From: Biscogniauxia marginata
Lineage: Eukaryota > Ascomycota > Sordariomycetes > Xylariales > Xylariaceae
Length of the DNA stretch: 64,000 nucleotides
NCBI GenBank assembly: GCA_022695795.1
Contig: MU404094.1
Coordinates: 266,586 to 330,585 of the forward strand
Direction: 5' to 3'
A program made the translations under genes and the position numbers. The notes beneath the pieces were generated by a model that worked only from the letters and a program-made list of their open reading frames with translations, was not told the origin of the DNA and did not search any database. Positions 38,970 through 50,064 of this stretch are shown here, piece by piece (the stretch's first letter is position 1; each line of letters opens with the position of its first letter).

Positions 38970-39959
38970 ATGCATCTCAACCCGCGCCTTCTCCTCCCAG
39001 GCCCACTAACCTCCCTCCTCCTCCTCCTCCTCCTCGTCGGCCCCCCGCCCGCCCTCGCCGCCAAGCCCAAGCCCAAGAACGCGATCCTCCTCTCGGAAGT
39101 GCAGTCCCTGACGCTGCGGTCCGGCGCGCTCACCGCGCACCGGCGCGTCGCGGCGGTCCCGCAGCTGCGCTGCGTGTCGCCGGCGGCCGTGTGCGCGCTG
39201 CACGAGGTGGACGTGATGCGGTGCGCGAACCAGGGCTCGGGCTACGACGACGAGGACATACAGTGGTCGTGCTCCGCGTCGCTGCCGCCCGAGCTCAAGC
39301 TCGGCTCCACCGACGTCGTGTGCGAGGGGTACGCCGGGCCCGACGACCCCTACGTGCTCAAGGGCAGCTGCGGCGTCGAGTACCGCCTCGTGCTGACCGA
39401 GTCGGGCGAGAAGAAGTTCCCCGGTATCGCGAACGGCGGCGGGTGGGGGGACAAGGCGGGTAGTGATTATGGTGCCTGGCTGTTCGGCATCTTGTTCGTG
39501 GGCGTCTGCGTCTGGATCCTCTACAGCGCCTTCTTCGCCGCCGACGAGAACCGTCGACGCGGGCCCCCCGCGCAGCGAAGACCTAGGAATGGGTGGGGAG
39601 GCGGTGGAGGAGGGGGGTTTGACCCTGGCTTTGGCCCCGGAGGAGGCGGCGGAGGAGGTGGTTACGACGACCCGCCGCCGCCCTACCCAGGTACGAAGCC
39701 CTCCAACTCGTCGTCGCAGGGCGAGGGCTGGCGCCCAGGGTTCTGGAGCGGCCTAGCGGGCGGTGCCGCGGCCGGTTATCTCGCAAGTCGCGGCAACAAT
39801 AATACTCAGCAGGAGCCGCGCAATTATGGCAGTAGTTGGGGGTCGAACTCGCCTTCCCGTTCGTCTCCTAGCAGCTCGAGTTGGGGGTCGTCGGGCTCCC
39901 GGTCCACGTCTTCCGCGAGGCACGAGAGCACGGGGTTCGGGTCGACTAGTAGAAGATGA
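38970..39959 (+). CDS. SARAF homologue (store-operated calcium entry-associated regulatory factor, TMEM66 family)
   Basis: Single exon, 329 aa. A signal peptide with an eight-Leu core ends near residue 30. The ER-lumenal domain (about 35-160) has conserved Cys-containing blocks (QLRCVSP, ALHEVDVMRCANQGSG, DIQWSC, VVCEGY, LKGSCGVEYRL) characteristic of SARAF. One transmembrane helix lies at about 168-190. The cytosolic tail is Gly/Pro-rich, then Ser-rich (SSSWGSSGSRSTSS). In animals SARAF restrains STIM/Orai calcium entry; in fungi, which lack clear STIM, the role is unknown. Very GC-rich with strong third-position GC, so opposite-strand ORFs here are shadows. It converges with BRE1. Confidence 0.9.
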   Translation: MHLNPRLLLPGPLTSLLLLLLLVGPPPALAAKPKPKNAILLSEVQSLTLRSGALTAHRRVAAVPQLRCVSPAAVCALHEVDVMRCANQGSGYDDEDIQWSCSASLPPELKLGSTDVVCEGYAGPDDPYVLKGSCGVEYRLVLTESGEKKFPGIANGGGWGDKAGSDYGAWLFGILFVGVCVWILYSAFFAADENRRRGPPAQRRPRNGWGGGGGGGFDPGFGPGGGGGGGGYDDPPPPYPGTKPSNSSSQGEGWRPGFWSGLAGGAAAGYLASRGNNNTQQEPRNYGSSWGSNSPSRSSPSSSSWGSSGSRSTSSARHESTGFGSTSRR

Positions 39960-40612
39960 CGAACTTCACGGAATGAATGCGCACCAGAGATATACGTATA
40001 CACACGTTGATACCCAAGTAGAGAAATGAAAATAATAAGATTTTACAGAAAAGTGAAGAACGTCTTTTTTCGCTTTGTGGCTCGCAAATAGTTGATTATA
40101 GTAACTAGGGCGCAGCTTGTTCGCGCCTCGGGGCTTTACTATCCTGTGCTGTCTCTCTCTAAAAACCTAGTCGCAAAAAGAGACTTGGTTGGACAGATGA
40201 ACAGAGATGAATCAGCCTTGCGAAGCTCAAGCTCTTCTTTCGCCCCCACTTCCCTTCCCCTTATCTCCCACATTTCCTTCATATGCCGCACAAGCGAATA
40301 TCGCATCTGTATAGCTCATCATCCCAAGAACTTGTAAGCCGCATCATACTCCTACCTTTCTTCCCTCAGCTTGACCCTTGGGCGGAGATCCATGTGATTC
40401 GTCGAAACAGCGCCTCCTCGTAGATGTGGTAATGCGGTGAATGAACCCCTTCGTTTCGTGGCTCTCCTATATGTACATCAAAGTCTTACACGTCGCCATC
40501 CTAACCCCGTAAATCTATAGAAGTACAGTGCGCTCTGATCCGAGTGCCGTAAACAAAGAAAGAGTTGAACGAAGAAGAAAAAATCTACCCCTGGAACTCC
40601 CTACTGCCTGTC
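39960..40612. other. Convergent 3' flank between SARAF and BRE1 genes
   Basis: 3' ends of both genes. An AATAATAAGA polyadenylation-like sequence lies near 40030. No gene. Confidence 0.55.
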
Positions 40613-43251
40613 TTATAAGTGAACCGCCATAACGTCGGATTTATCGAAGGCTTTATTGCAAGCTGGGCATTTTCGCATTCGGTTGGCGATTCTGTTGTCA
40701 ACGCAGCCCCGGCAGAAAATATGCCCACAAGTCCTGAGCGTCGTGTTCTTGAAATCTTTCTTACAGATAGTACAAGTCGCCATGCTCTGAAATTAACCAT
40801 TAGTCAAAAGCCTCGAACCCAACATCAATGGATTAACTTACGCGCAGCATCTCCTCCTCTTCAGAGGAATTACTTAGGCACTTAGCCTTCCATTTTTCGC
40901 TCTCTTTGGTCGCCGTGTCAGTGCGTACCTTCCACTTCTCGAGCTCGGTTTCCAAGTTGACAGTTCGCTCTTTTGCTATGGCGGTAGTAGAATCCTTGGA
41001 TTTGGCCAGGCTTGTAAGTTCGGAGATCTGTTGTTTGAGTGTATCGTAACGTCGTAACATGTCGTGGTTAGACGTCTCAAGCTTTTTATTCTCTCCCATG
41101 ATCGAGGCATTTGTCTGCTTCATGTCGGCCAGCTGCTTGTCTAGATTCGTCACGAGAGTACGATTGTGCGCCTCGACGTCTTTGAGCTGGGATATGATCT
41201 CAGAACTCTTGCCGTTCTGCGATCGCAAACGTTTGATTTCCTCGCCCTTCGCATCACCATCTTTGCGCGCGCTGAAATATTTCTGGTCCGCTTTGCTCTT
41301 CTCGGCAATAGCTACCGCTACACGCTCTTCCTGAGCCGTAAAATCCATGACCTTTTTGTTCGCGAGCGCTTGGAATTTCTTAACGGCATTTGTCATTCCC
41401 GGCAGCTCATTCTCAATCGATTCGTAATCTCTCATTAGTTTCTTGTATTTCTCGCGGAGCTCCTCCAAGGACAAGTTGTCAATATCCGGGCGTGGCATCA
41501 TATCGACATCTTCGGCGGGCTGCAGCCTTTGTAGTTCGGACTGGAGGGCAGATATACGGTCCTCCTTAGCACTCACAAGTTCCTTCATATGTTCAAACGC
41601 AGTCCTTTCCTGCTCTTTGCTAGCCTTAAGCATCGTCACGTCCGCATGTAATTCGTCTCTCGCGGATCGAACACGCGCAAGAGTAGTATCTGCTTGCTGG
41701 AGCTGGTCTTCAAGATCCGCTATTAGAGCCTGGGCTTCGGATTCGACTTTCTGACGACTGGATTCCCTCTCCTCCTTCAACCGATGTGCCGCCGTCTTAA
41801 GGTTCTGATTATCTGCTTCCAGGGTGTTGATCTTCTTGATCAAATCCTCGTTCTGGCTCTTGAACAGCTTGAACACTTCGGTGCGAGAGTAATCCTCATC
41901 GGTGAGGTTTGATAAGCGAGTTTGGACGGAAGTCAGCTCTTCCTGCAGACTCTTGTTCTGCGCCAATACAGACTCTAATTGCTCCTTCTGTTTACTCACG
42001 ATGGCATTGGCCTCTTGCAAGTCTGCTTGGAGGGCCTCATGGTCACCATTGCTTTTGTCCACATCCATGCCATTTTCCTGGTCGGCACTAGCAGTTGGCC
42101 GAGGTGTCGCATGAGCAAGAGCCTGCTGTTCGAGTTTTTGGACTTGGGCGCTCTTGACTCGGTCAAGTTTCCTTTCAGCCTTCATATATCTTAGAGTCGC
42201 AGTGTTTAGCTGGTCAGACAGGCTGTCCTTGTCTGAAGTAAGACGGTCAAGCTTGACGAGTAATTCCTTCTGGTTGGCTAAGAGCGTATTGACCTGTGTT
42301 TCTAAGTTGGCGATATTTGGTGCGACCTGGCCACGGCTACTTGCGAGCCGTGTAAATAATGTCTCGAGTATTCTCTTAATTGACGAAGCCTTTTCGCTTA
42401 GGTGCGACTCAAATTCTTCCAGGTCTTTAAAAAGGGTATGGGTCGGGAATGCTTGATCTGCGCTTCATGTCAGTAACTATCTGGCACGGGGACCGGGATA
42501 TTTACGTACCATCAGAGCCGGCTTGGAAGGGCACAGTGCCCTCGGCCAAGAGTCCAATTTCTTGCAAAAGCTGATGCTATATCAGTATTTCTCTCCGTTA
42601 TTCCATCTGTCCGACTTACCTGTAGCCACCAAGCGTCAATGACTCGGAGGTGATCATCATGGTGCGTGGATCGTTTGACGAGCTCCTCGAGCCGGGTCTC
42701 TAGAGTGCTTTTTTCGCGCTTGTACTCGAGCATTTGTCGATATATAGCATCCTTTTGGTAGTCCTAACCAACCCAGAGAGAGAAAAAGTCAGCGGCTTCG
42801 ATTCCTTTAGATAATGTTGTTGGCGCGGATATACGTGATGACGAGGTGACTCGGATCATAGTGGACAGTCAAGCGCAGGTGGATATCAGAGCAGTGGGTG
42901 ATAGTGGGAAGTAATGCTGATGACAGCAGAGCCGCGCATCAGTACTGAGATTGTGAGTAGAATGTCCCGATGACAATTTGAAGCGGAGGCTATGAGACCA
43001 CCGATGCCCACGAAGGTGCACGTTGCAGGGCTGTGTTGTGCTGAGGATTCTAATGGTGCCATGACACTTACCTCGACCCAGGCTTCGTCCTTCACGTCGG
43101 CGTCGTCTCTAGATTTACTGCTGCCATTTACTGCGTGCCGCTTGCTGGGAGGCGCGATTTCATCAGCGCTGGTCAGAGCGGGTCTCTTACGGTCCTCCAT
43201 CTTGACGCGAGTCAACAGAGGCGCAGTGGTCGGAGAGGTGGATAGAGGCAT
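40613..43251 (-). CDS. BRE1: BRE1 E3 ubiquitin ligase for histone H2B
   Basis: Five exons: 43251-43072, 42763-42620, 42576-42510, 42457-40842, 40786-40613. The sum is 726 aa plus stop (709 if the second Met, [13 protein letters not shown], is used). The N-terminus has a nuclear-type basic block ([10 protein letters not shown]) and the Bre1 signature [18 protein letters not shown] long coiled coil occupies most of exon 4, and the terminal exon encodes a C3HC4 RING ([31 protein letters not shown]). With Rad6 it monoubiquitinates H2B during transcription elongation, a prerequisite for H3K4 and H3K79 methylation. The first intron is long for this genome (308 bp). Shares an 828-bp divergent promoter region with BDP1. 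Confidence 0.95.
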
Positions 43252-44079
43252 CAGACTGAGAAGGCGTATGTAATGGTGGACCAGACGCGATGGACAAGGG
43301 CGAGAGGAAGAGAGCAGGAGAGTCGATCATGAACCGGAGTGGTGGTGATGCTGAGAAGAAAGACGAGAGACGGCAGGAAAAAACAAAAGTACAAATGGCC
43401 CGGTAATCAATTGCTGCTGCGGAGGTAGGTTGTTAAAGCGGATTCTGCGGTTGTACCAAATAAACACAGGTGGGTGAGAGAACCGAGGGCCGACGTATGG
43501 GAAGAGATAGGGAGAGGCCAGCACGTCGGCGATGGACGGATGGGGGAAAGAGAGGGAGAAGGAGATGGTGAGAGAGGACAATAAGAAGCCGGCTCCAGGA
43601 GTTGCTTGACGAAAAATCGAAGTTGAATCCAATCCAACAAGGCCAAAAATGCGCTAGTCTCTATTTGATTAATGCTTCTTATCTTGCTACGATAAGAGTT
43701 TGGTTTATGTAGTCTGTGCGCCCGTATCGCTCCGACGCTCCGTATTTTGTCCCTCCATCCCTCTTTCTCCCATTCGAGTCCCGCGAAAGTGGGACAACCG
43801 TCAAAAGCTTCTTCTCTCTGCTTGATCTTTTTATTCAATATTACGAAGACCAAGTCACTCCATCCACTGTGTTATTTCCATTGCCCAATCCTCCGAGGCT
43901 TACGGATACTCCCTGCCACAGATACGACCAAATGCTCACTCTAGTCGTTTCCACACTTTACTGCGATACTGTAGTCAAGGGTCGAACCCCAGGATTCCTA
44001 CGGCCTTGAAAAAAATCATGCCCACAAGTTCGGCACGGAGCTCCAGCATAGTGACGACCTAGAGCACTGAATACCAGCC
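43252..44079. promoter_or_regulatory. Divergent promoter region between BRE1 and BDP1
   Basis: 828 bp with no conserved ORF. It contains CT/GA-rich tracts near 43330-43570 and a run of GAAAAAAATC near 44007. The positions follow from the two gene starts; no specific factor site can be named. Confidence 0.5.
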
Positions 44080-46068
44080 ATGAGTTCTATGCTAAAGAAG
44101 ACAGGAGGCTTGTCCTTCAAGCCCAAGGCTGGCCGTCGTCCTGGACCTGCGTCAAAACCATCCACAACCTCTACTCCTGCCTCCAATAGTATTACTCCAG
44201 CTCCGACCGCTGAGACTCCGTCGCAGACATCAACTCCTTCAGCCTCCACTACCACTGCCTTGAACGAGACACCTAATCATGTACCGGAAGAGACTCAACC
44301 TACTACAACAAGCAATTCGCAGTCTACAGCCCATTCTCAGGTTCCTACCATCACGATCCAACCTACACCAGAATCCACGATACCTTCAACGACACCTACT
44401 ACCTCGGAATCAGAGCCCGTTTCCCAGGCCGTCGCTTCTATAGAACATACCCAAGATGACCGAACACCCTCCTCGGAACCGATCCCTGAAGTGTCGAATA
44501 CCGATATCCGACCGACTCGAGACACTGCAAAATTTCCGTCTGCCAGTCCGGCCGTGGCACCTCCAGATGCCGCCGCGCAACCGATATCTACTAGCAGCAC
44601 GCCGCCCACAAATCAACATGCGCAAAATAGAAATGTAGCCGTACCACAAAATGCCCCGCCGCCACCAACTCCTCTCCCCGGCACGATCGCAGCTTTACCA
44701 TCGGCTGATGAGGCTTCGGCTCCCACAGCTGCCCCTGCCCCTGCCCCTGCTCCCGCTACAAGATCTACTCCTGCTCCTAAGAAGAGGGTGCCACGGAAGC
44801 GTAAGGCACCTTCCGCTGAGGAAGCTCCCGGTACAGAAGGTTCGGCGCCAAAAACGAGGCGTCCACGCAAGAAAACAGCCAGGACAGCTAGGGATGGCAC
44901 TACTCCGGCAGACAGCGAGGACGCAATTCCGGCTTCTCAAGTCAAGAAGGTGATAATACGCCGCAGGCGTTCTCCAACACCTGAAGATGCCGAAAATATG
45001 ACTGTCGATCATACTACAACAAAGGTCGGTGAATTAACCAAGGATTTGGGAATCGGCAAGAGGTTCAAGCATGCAGAAGCGATCAAGGAGCGAGCACGCC
45101 AAGCACGCGCAGCGTACCGTATGAAAAAACTTGAGCGGGAGAAGCGAAAACTTGGTATTCTTCCTGAAGGAGATAAGGATTCGGAATCGCGCGCAGGTAC
45201 ACCAGCTGAAGGGGATGAGGATCAGGATGACTCTGGAACAGCCGGGGCAGCTAGAGGTGCCAGAGCTGGGGCCGCAGCTTCTGGCCAGGGAGTCGGATAC
45301 GAAGTCATCGATGGGCAAATTATTATCAATTCGCAGAGTCTTGTGGTTGACCGACATGCCGCTCACCAAGACATGTCCATGTTGGAGACGGTGGAAGAAG
45401 ACGATTTCACGAACTTGACTACCTCGTCCTCTTACCGGCGGGAATCGCGCCGCACAGGGCCTAATATTTGGGACGACGAGGAAACAGTGAGTACCATACT
45501 TCTGACCCCTTTAAAAAATTCGTCGCTACACCTGAAATTTGTGCTAATAAAACACTCTCAGGAGAAGTTCTACCGTCTACTGAAGATGTTCGGCACGGAC
45601 TTCGAGACCATCGCGGCCATGTTTCCCGGCCGGAGCCGGCGCGCGATCAAGCTCAAGTTCAACCGCGAGGAGACGCTGCGGCCGCGGCGCGTCAACGCGG
45701 CGGTCATGGTGCGCGGCGAGAAGAAGGTGGGCATCGACATCGACGCGTACAAGGCGTCGCAGAAGCGGTGGCAGACCAGCGATAAGATCCTGGCCGACCA
45801 CGCCAAGCTCGTCGAGGAGCACAACGAGCACCTGAAGCAGCTCAGGGAGGAGCGCATAGCCGCCGGCCTCATGGACGACGACACCGAGCTGGATAGTGGT
45901 AATAGCAACAACAACAACGCCGGCAATAAGGATAAAGATAGGGACGCCGGTGCCGGTCACGATCCTAGTGCCCAACTTGAAGGGGCCGAGAACGCGGAAG
46001 ATGCTGATGATACTGCGGTCCAGGGGGAAGGAACCCAGGAGGCGAGTGAGGCAGTCGCGGTAGCCTGA
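44080..46068 (+). CDS. BDP1: BDP1 (B'' subunit of TFIIIB)
   Basis: Two exons, 44080-45486 and 45562-46068, 637 aa. The 75-bp intron (GTGAGT...CTCTCAG) is a multiple of three and lacks a stop, so the unspliced frame also stays open. The N-terminal ~230 residues are low-complexity Pro/Thr/Ser, then a basic block (PKKRVPRKRKAP, KTRRPRKKTAR). The conserved core ends with the extended SANT domain right after the splice site (ETEKFYRLLKMFGTDFETIA, FPGRSRRAIKLKFNREE), diagnostic for Bdp1. It works with Brf1 and TBP to recruit RNA polymerase III. Residues after the SANT are charged and acidic. Third-position GC rises sharply in exon 2. Confidence 0.93.
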   Translation: MSSMLKKTGGLSFKPKAGRRPGPASKPSTTSTPASNSITPAPTAETPSQTSTPSASTTTALNETPNHVPEETQPTTTSNSQSTAHSQVPTITIQPTPESTIPSTTPTTSESEPVSQAVASIEHTQDDRTPSSEPIPEVSNTDIRPTRDTAKFPSASPAVAPPDAAAQPISTSSTPPTNQHAQNRNVAVPQNAPPPPTPLPGTIAALPSADEASAPTAAPAPAPAPATRSTPAPKKRVPRKRKAPSAEEAPGTEGSAPKTRRPRKKTARTARDGTTPADSEDAIPASQVKKVIIRRRRSPTPEDAENMTVDHTTTKVGELTKDLGIGKRFKHAEAIKERARQARAAYRMKKLEREKRKLGILPEGDKDSESRAGTPAEGDEDQDDSGTAGAARGARAGAAASGQGVGYEVIDGQIIINSQSLVVDRHAAHQDMSMLETVEEDDFTNLTTSSSYRRESRRTGPNIWDDEETVSTILLTPLKNSSLHLKFVLIKHSQEKFYRLLKMFGTDFETIAAMFPGRSRRAIKLKFNREETLRPRRVNAAVMVRGEKKVGIDIDAYKASQKRWQTSDKILADHAKLVEEHNEHLKQLREERIAAGLMDDDTELDSGNSNNNNAGNKDKDRDAGAGHDPSAQLEGAENAEDADDTAVQGEGTQEASEAVAVA

Positions 46069-47302
46069 TTTCGTGGAGGGTAGAGAAACTTCTTTCTTTT
46101 TTTTTTTCTCTTCTTCCCCGTGCTTCGTTTTTGATACCCCGTTTATTTTCTTTTTCTTTTCTACCACCCCATGTGACCCAGTTTACATATCGGGAGTTAC
46201 CCAAACCACCTAAGCCAGAAGGACAGGAGGGGGGGTTTTTTTTTTCTACAAGAAGCAGGAAAGAGTACAAATAAAATAGAAGGGGATTGGTCGGCAGATT
46301 CTGTTCATCCGTCTATCCGCCCGGGTCTTTCGCGATGATTAATGTATGTTGAATGAACAAATGAATGGAAAGGAGAAAGGGGGGGCATGTCAAAAGGGGG
46401 CATGAATGATCATACGTGGATTCGAGATTCGCTGCAAGAAGGGGGTTTTGACACTCTCACTTAGCTGATAACTACTAGCTAGGTTGAAGAGTTGATATGA
46501 TGATGTGAAAAAAAGATTTTTTTTTGTTTTTAAAGAAAAAAGACTACGGTGGGATCGATCGTAGTCTGTGTGTTGTAAATATGAATGACTCAGGGATGAG
46601 GAGAGCGAATCAGCACTACAATCACGTCTGTGGTCCTTCATCGCAGAAGTTCAAACATAGGATCGCCTTATGTTGCTTTACCTCTTTTATGTGACTCACT
46701 TCAACTCCCTGTAATTACCCTCGAGACACCAACTACTATGAAGCCACACCTTTCCGGTAGTAATCAAGCTAGCTTAAACCTTTGGGTACAACCGTACACG
46801 TAGCAAAGGGATTTCACAAATTTCCGCACGACAATCGACATACATCATCAAACAGTTATCATGTTCGCAAACTCACACAACGCGCGCGCACCCAGAGACA
46901 AGGGATAGCAGGGAAGGAGGCATACCCGACATGTCAGCAAGCTCTCTCTCTCTCTCTCTCTCTCTTTTTTTGGTAATTTTTTTTCTTCATTCATGTCTCC
47001 ACCGTGGGAACAGAAAACTACGGGAAAGGCTGTCTGACAACCCCTATAGCTGAGCGCGTAATTTTTTCGAGGTAAGGGGTTTTTCATATATCGGAATACC
47101 CCCCCTCAGTGTAGACACGATGGACAAGTAGAAAGATTCCCTCTAGGTTCCCTCCCCCTATACCAGAACGACGTTTTTCTTCCTGTCTGCTGAGTAGACA
47201 GAGAACCACTCGGAGGGAAAACGTAAGCGCATTAGGGTAGGAAAATGGGGGTCATGTGTGGATATCATGAATAACGAGTAGCAGAGACAACAAGACAGAA
47301 GC
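46069..47302. other. Convergent 3' flank of BDP1 and RAD23, with a CT microsatellite
   Basis: Rich in T and A homopolymers. A (CT)n run of 12 units lies at 46942-46966, followed by poly-T. No gene. Confidence 0.55.
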
Positions 47303-49000
47303 TTAGTTCTGAGGGGGGTCGTCTTCCTCCGGCTGATCAAACAAGAAGTTAGCAGCAAGCTCCTCGTTCTTGTCGCACGCAAAGTAAGCTTGAATAGCGG
47401 CCTCTTCGGGGAAACCTAGTCGGGTTAACTGAAGCATTGTTAGCATCTCCTTAGTAGAATATATAGAAAAACGTACTCTCTCGATAGCATCGCGTTCCTC
47501 CTCGGTCACACTGATGGCCTGAGCACCGGGGGGCAGAGGCGCATCATCATCATTGTCTTCGCCCAACAGGCTCAAAAATTGGTCAGGATTCTGCGCAATT
47601 AGCTGCGCCAGTTGGGGGTTACCAGCACCAAGCTGCTGGAGGATGGGCTCGAGCATCTGCGGCTGCTGTTGTACGACTTGACGAAGTTGCTGGAATTGCG
47701 CGTTGTTTCGTAGGAAGTCCAAGTTTCCTAGGTCTCGCTGACCAGCACCAGCACTAGCAGCTCCAGCAGCGGCGGCGGCGGCAGCGGCAGCCTGAGCGTT
47801 GCCGCCAGCTCCTCCACGGCCTCCACCTCGCTGAGCAGCAAGGTCGAAGAGGTTGACATTGTCACCTTCAACCCCCGCTCCAGCTCCTGCCCTAGCCCCA
47901 GCTTCTGCCGGCGGGTTTGCTGCTGCTGCTGCGGGCGCACCAGCGGCGGCTTGCGGGGGGGCAGCCTGAGGCTGTCGAGCGCTCTCGGGAATGCCCTATA
48001 TACATAATTTATCAGCCCCAAAGACGATCAAGGAGATATCCATCTCAAACTCACGTTCAACAAGTATTCAACTGCCCGGTCCGGGTTGTTGAAGGCAGCG
48101 CGCATAGCCGCTTCGATCTGAGGTCGTTCAAATCCCATAGCTTCCATGTCGGCGACTATACCAGCCCGGTCAGCACCCATAGCCATCGAATTGTCACTCA
48201 GGCCCTGGCCACCAGCGGCAGCGGCAGCGGCAGCGGGTGCTGGGGAGGGCGTGGCTGGGGCGGCAGGGACCGCAGCAGTAGATTGGGATGGTGCAGCCGG
48301 GGCGGCAGGAGTTGCGGCAGTCGGTCGCGCAGGAGTTTCCGGGACAGAGCTAGAGGTCGAGGCGGCCGGGGCCGGCTTGGGCTACTGGTTGTCAGCGGAG
48401 ACCTGGTGAGTCCAACAAACATGCTCGCCAGGCATACCTTGTTCACCATGCAGACAACAAAACCTTTCTCCTCAATCTTGTAGGTCGCAACAGTATCCTC
48501 ATCCTTGAGGATTTTACCTAGCATATCAGAGTCAGCAGCCGAGCTCGTCGCACAACACGCGCGAATGGACAGAGCAGATGCCTACCCGAGTAGATCAACT
48601 TCTGGGATTTCGGATCCCATCCCTTCTCCTCCTGAATTCGCTGCTTGACACTAGAAATCTATCGTCGCTACCATGTCAGGATACAGCCATATTTCCGCAG
48701 GCTCGGTGACGGAGCTTGGGGTAGGGTGGGGTGCTATTGGTGATGCTTGGGAGATGACGGGCGGCAAATGGCAGGATGACGACATACGAGATCGGTGGGC
48801 TCGACATCGAGCGTGAAGCGCTGCTGCTTCAAGTCCTAGATGCGGTTGTGCCTGTCAGCTCTCCATCTACTTACTGCCAGCAGGCCGGATGGGTGTTGGG
48901 GATGGATGGCGGGGATGGATGGCGGGCAGCTCGAGCTCTGAGGTCTGTCCAGCCCAGTGTCCCCGCAGTTGGTCTGCCATACCTTGAATGTCACCTTCAT
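47303..49000 (-). CDS. RAD23: RAD23 (UV excision repair and proteasome shuttle)
   Basis: Seven exons: 49000-48983, 48835-48788, 48658-48586, 48517-48438, 48381-48055, 47995-47477, 47428-47303. The sum is 396 aa plus stop. The 18-bp first exon encodes MKVTFK; the ubiquitin-like domain follows ([35 protein letters not shown]). After an Ala/Pro linker comes UBA1 ([20 protein letters not shown]), then a Gln/Ala-rich linker, the Rad4/XPC-binding STI1-like domain ([19 protein letters not shown]) and the C-terminal UBA2 ([20 protein letters not shown]). Rad23 stabilises Rad4 at DNA damage and delivers ubiquitinated proteins to the proteasome. The last intron is 48 bp and stop-free in frame. Lies downstream of and in tandem with the membrane-protein gene. 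Confidence 0.95.
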
Positions 49001-50064
49001 CTTGGCGGTTGCTGCAGCTCGAGGGCGGTTGCAATGACGATGGGTTCGCGGAAGTAACAAGTCTGGAAGAAATCGGGCGCCGAGGGCAGAGGGGGTGCGT
49101 TGCCTATAAGGTCGCAAGAGAAACGAGTCTCGGCGGATGGGGGAAGAGGGAGAAAAGGCGAGATCCAACCACGAAATTCAGGTAGCAGAAGATGATGTGT
49201 GTTGCGGGCCACACGAGGCAGTGGCGGCCGGGTACGTACTTAGGTTTTTTTCTGATTTCGGTACTTGAGTACTTCGGAATCGTGGGGCGGATTTAGTTGT
49301 GGAGACATGGGCTACATCCTATGGACCTGTACCTAATGTACCTAAAACCTAACCTTAGGTAGCTTTAAGGTACATACGTACGTACCTAGATACATGAACC
49401 CCCGACCTACAATAAACTCACAGCCTTGCTGCAGGCCGAGCAAACTTACATTACCTTCAATAGGTACCTACATGGAGGTAGGTAGACAATGGAAGAACCA
49501 GCCAGCCATTCAATACATCCATTTATCCACTCTTCGCGACAATTGGGTGAATACACACACACACACACACACACACATGCACATACCTGAGGCTCTGTAA
49601 TTATTGGGTCCCTTGCAGTCCAAACCAAGTGGTCTGTCTTGTCTTCCTCCATTATGTCTCACGGTTGATCCATACAATCCAAGACAGCCTTCTTTGTCTT
49701 TTATTTTCATGTATTCTTATTTCTTTATTTAAATGTTTAGAGTTTATCACTATCTAGGGCTCTCCTCGCCATCTACGGAGGGAGAGGGAACCCTTCGTGG
49801 TCCTTGGAGGACTACCTAGAATTTTATCAACGCCGCGCTATTATGAAACAATAAATAGAAAAAGGACAATGGTATCTCCCAACTCATACAGATAATCCGG
49901 TCATCGCACATGAAAAAAGAAACTTTTCCCACACATATGTACAACTACTGTGGCAGGGTTTTTGCCGGTTCCCTGTCTCAGGTATCAATATCATCAAATC
50001 ATGCTCGTCGTATATAGCCCCTTTATATATATAATAATACCGCCAGTCATCGCTCACGTGCGCT
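49001..50064. other. Intergenic with GTACCT motif cluster and AC microsatellite
   Basis: Between the RAD23 start and the 3' end of the next minus-strand gene. 49320-49500 holds many GTACCT/AGGTAC hexamers. An (AC)n tract of 12 units lies at 49553-49577. Confidence 0.6.

Noticed and set aside
39006..39786. Several ORFs overlapping the SARAF gene in other frames
   Set aside because: Produced by GC-rich codon bias; Arg/Gly-rich without motifs.
43985..44010. GGGTCGAACCCC resembling a minus-strand B box upstream of BDP1
   Set aside because: No A box or cloverleaf on the minus strand.
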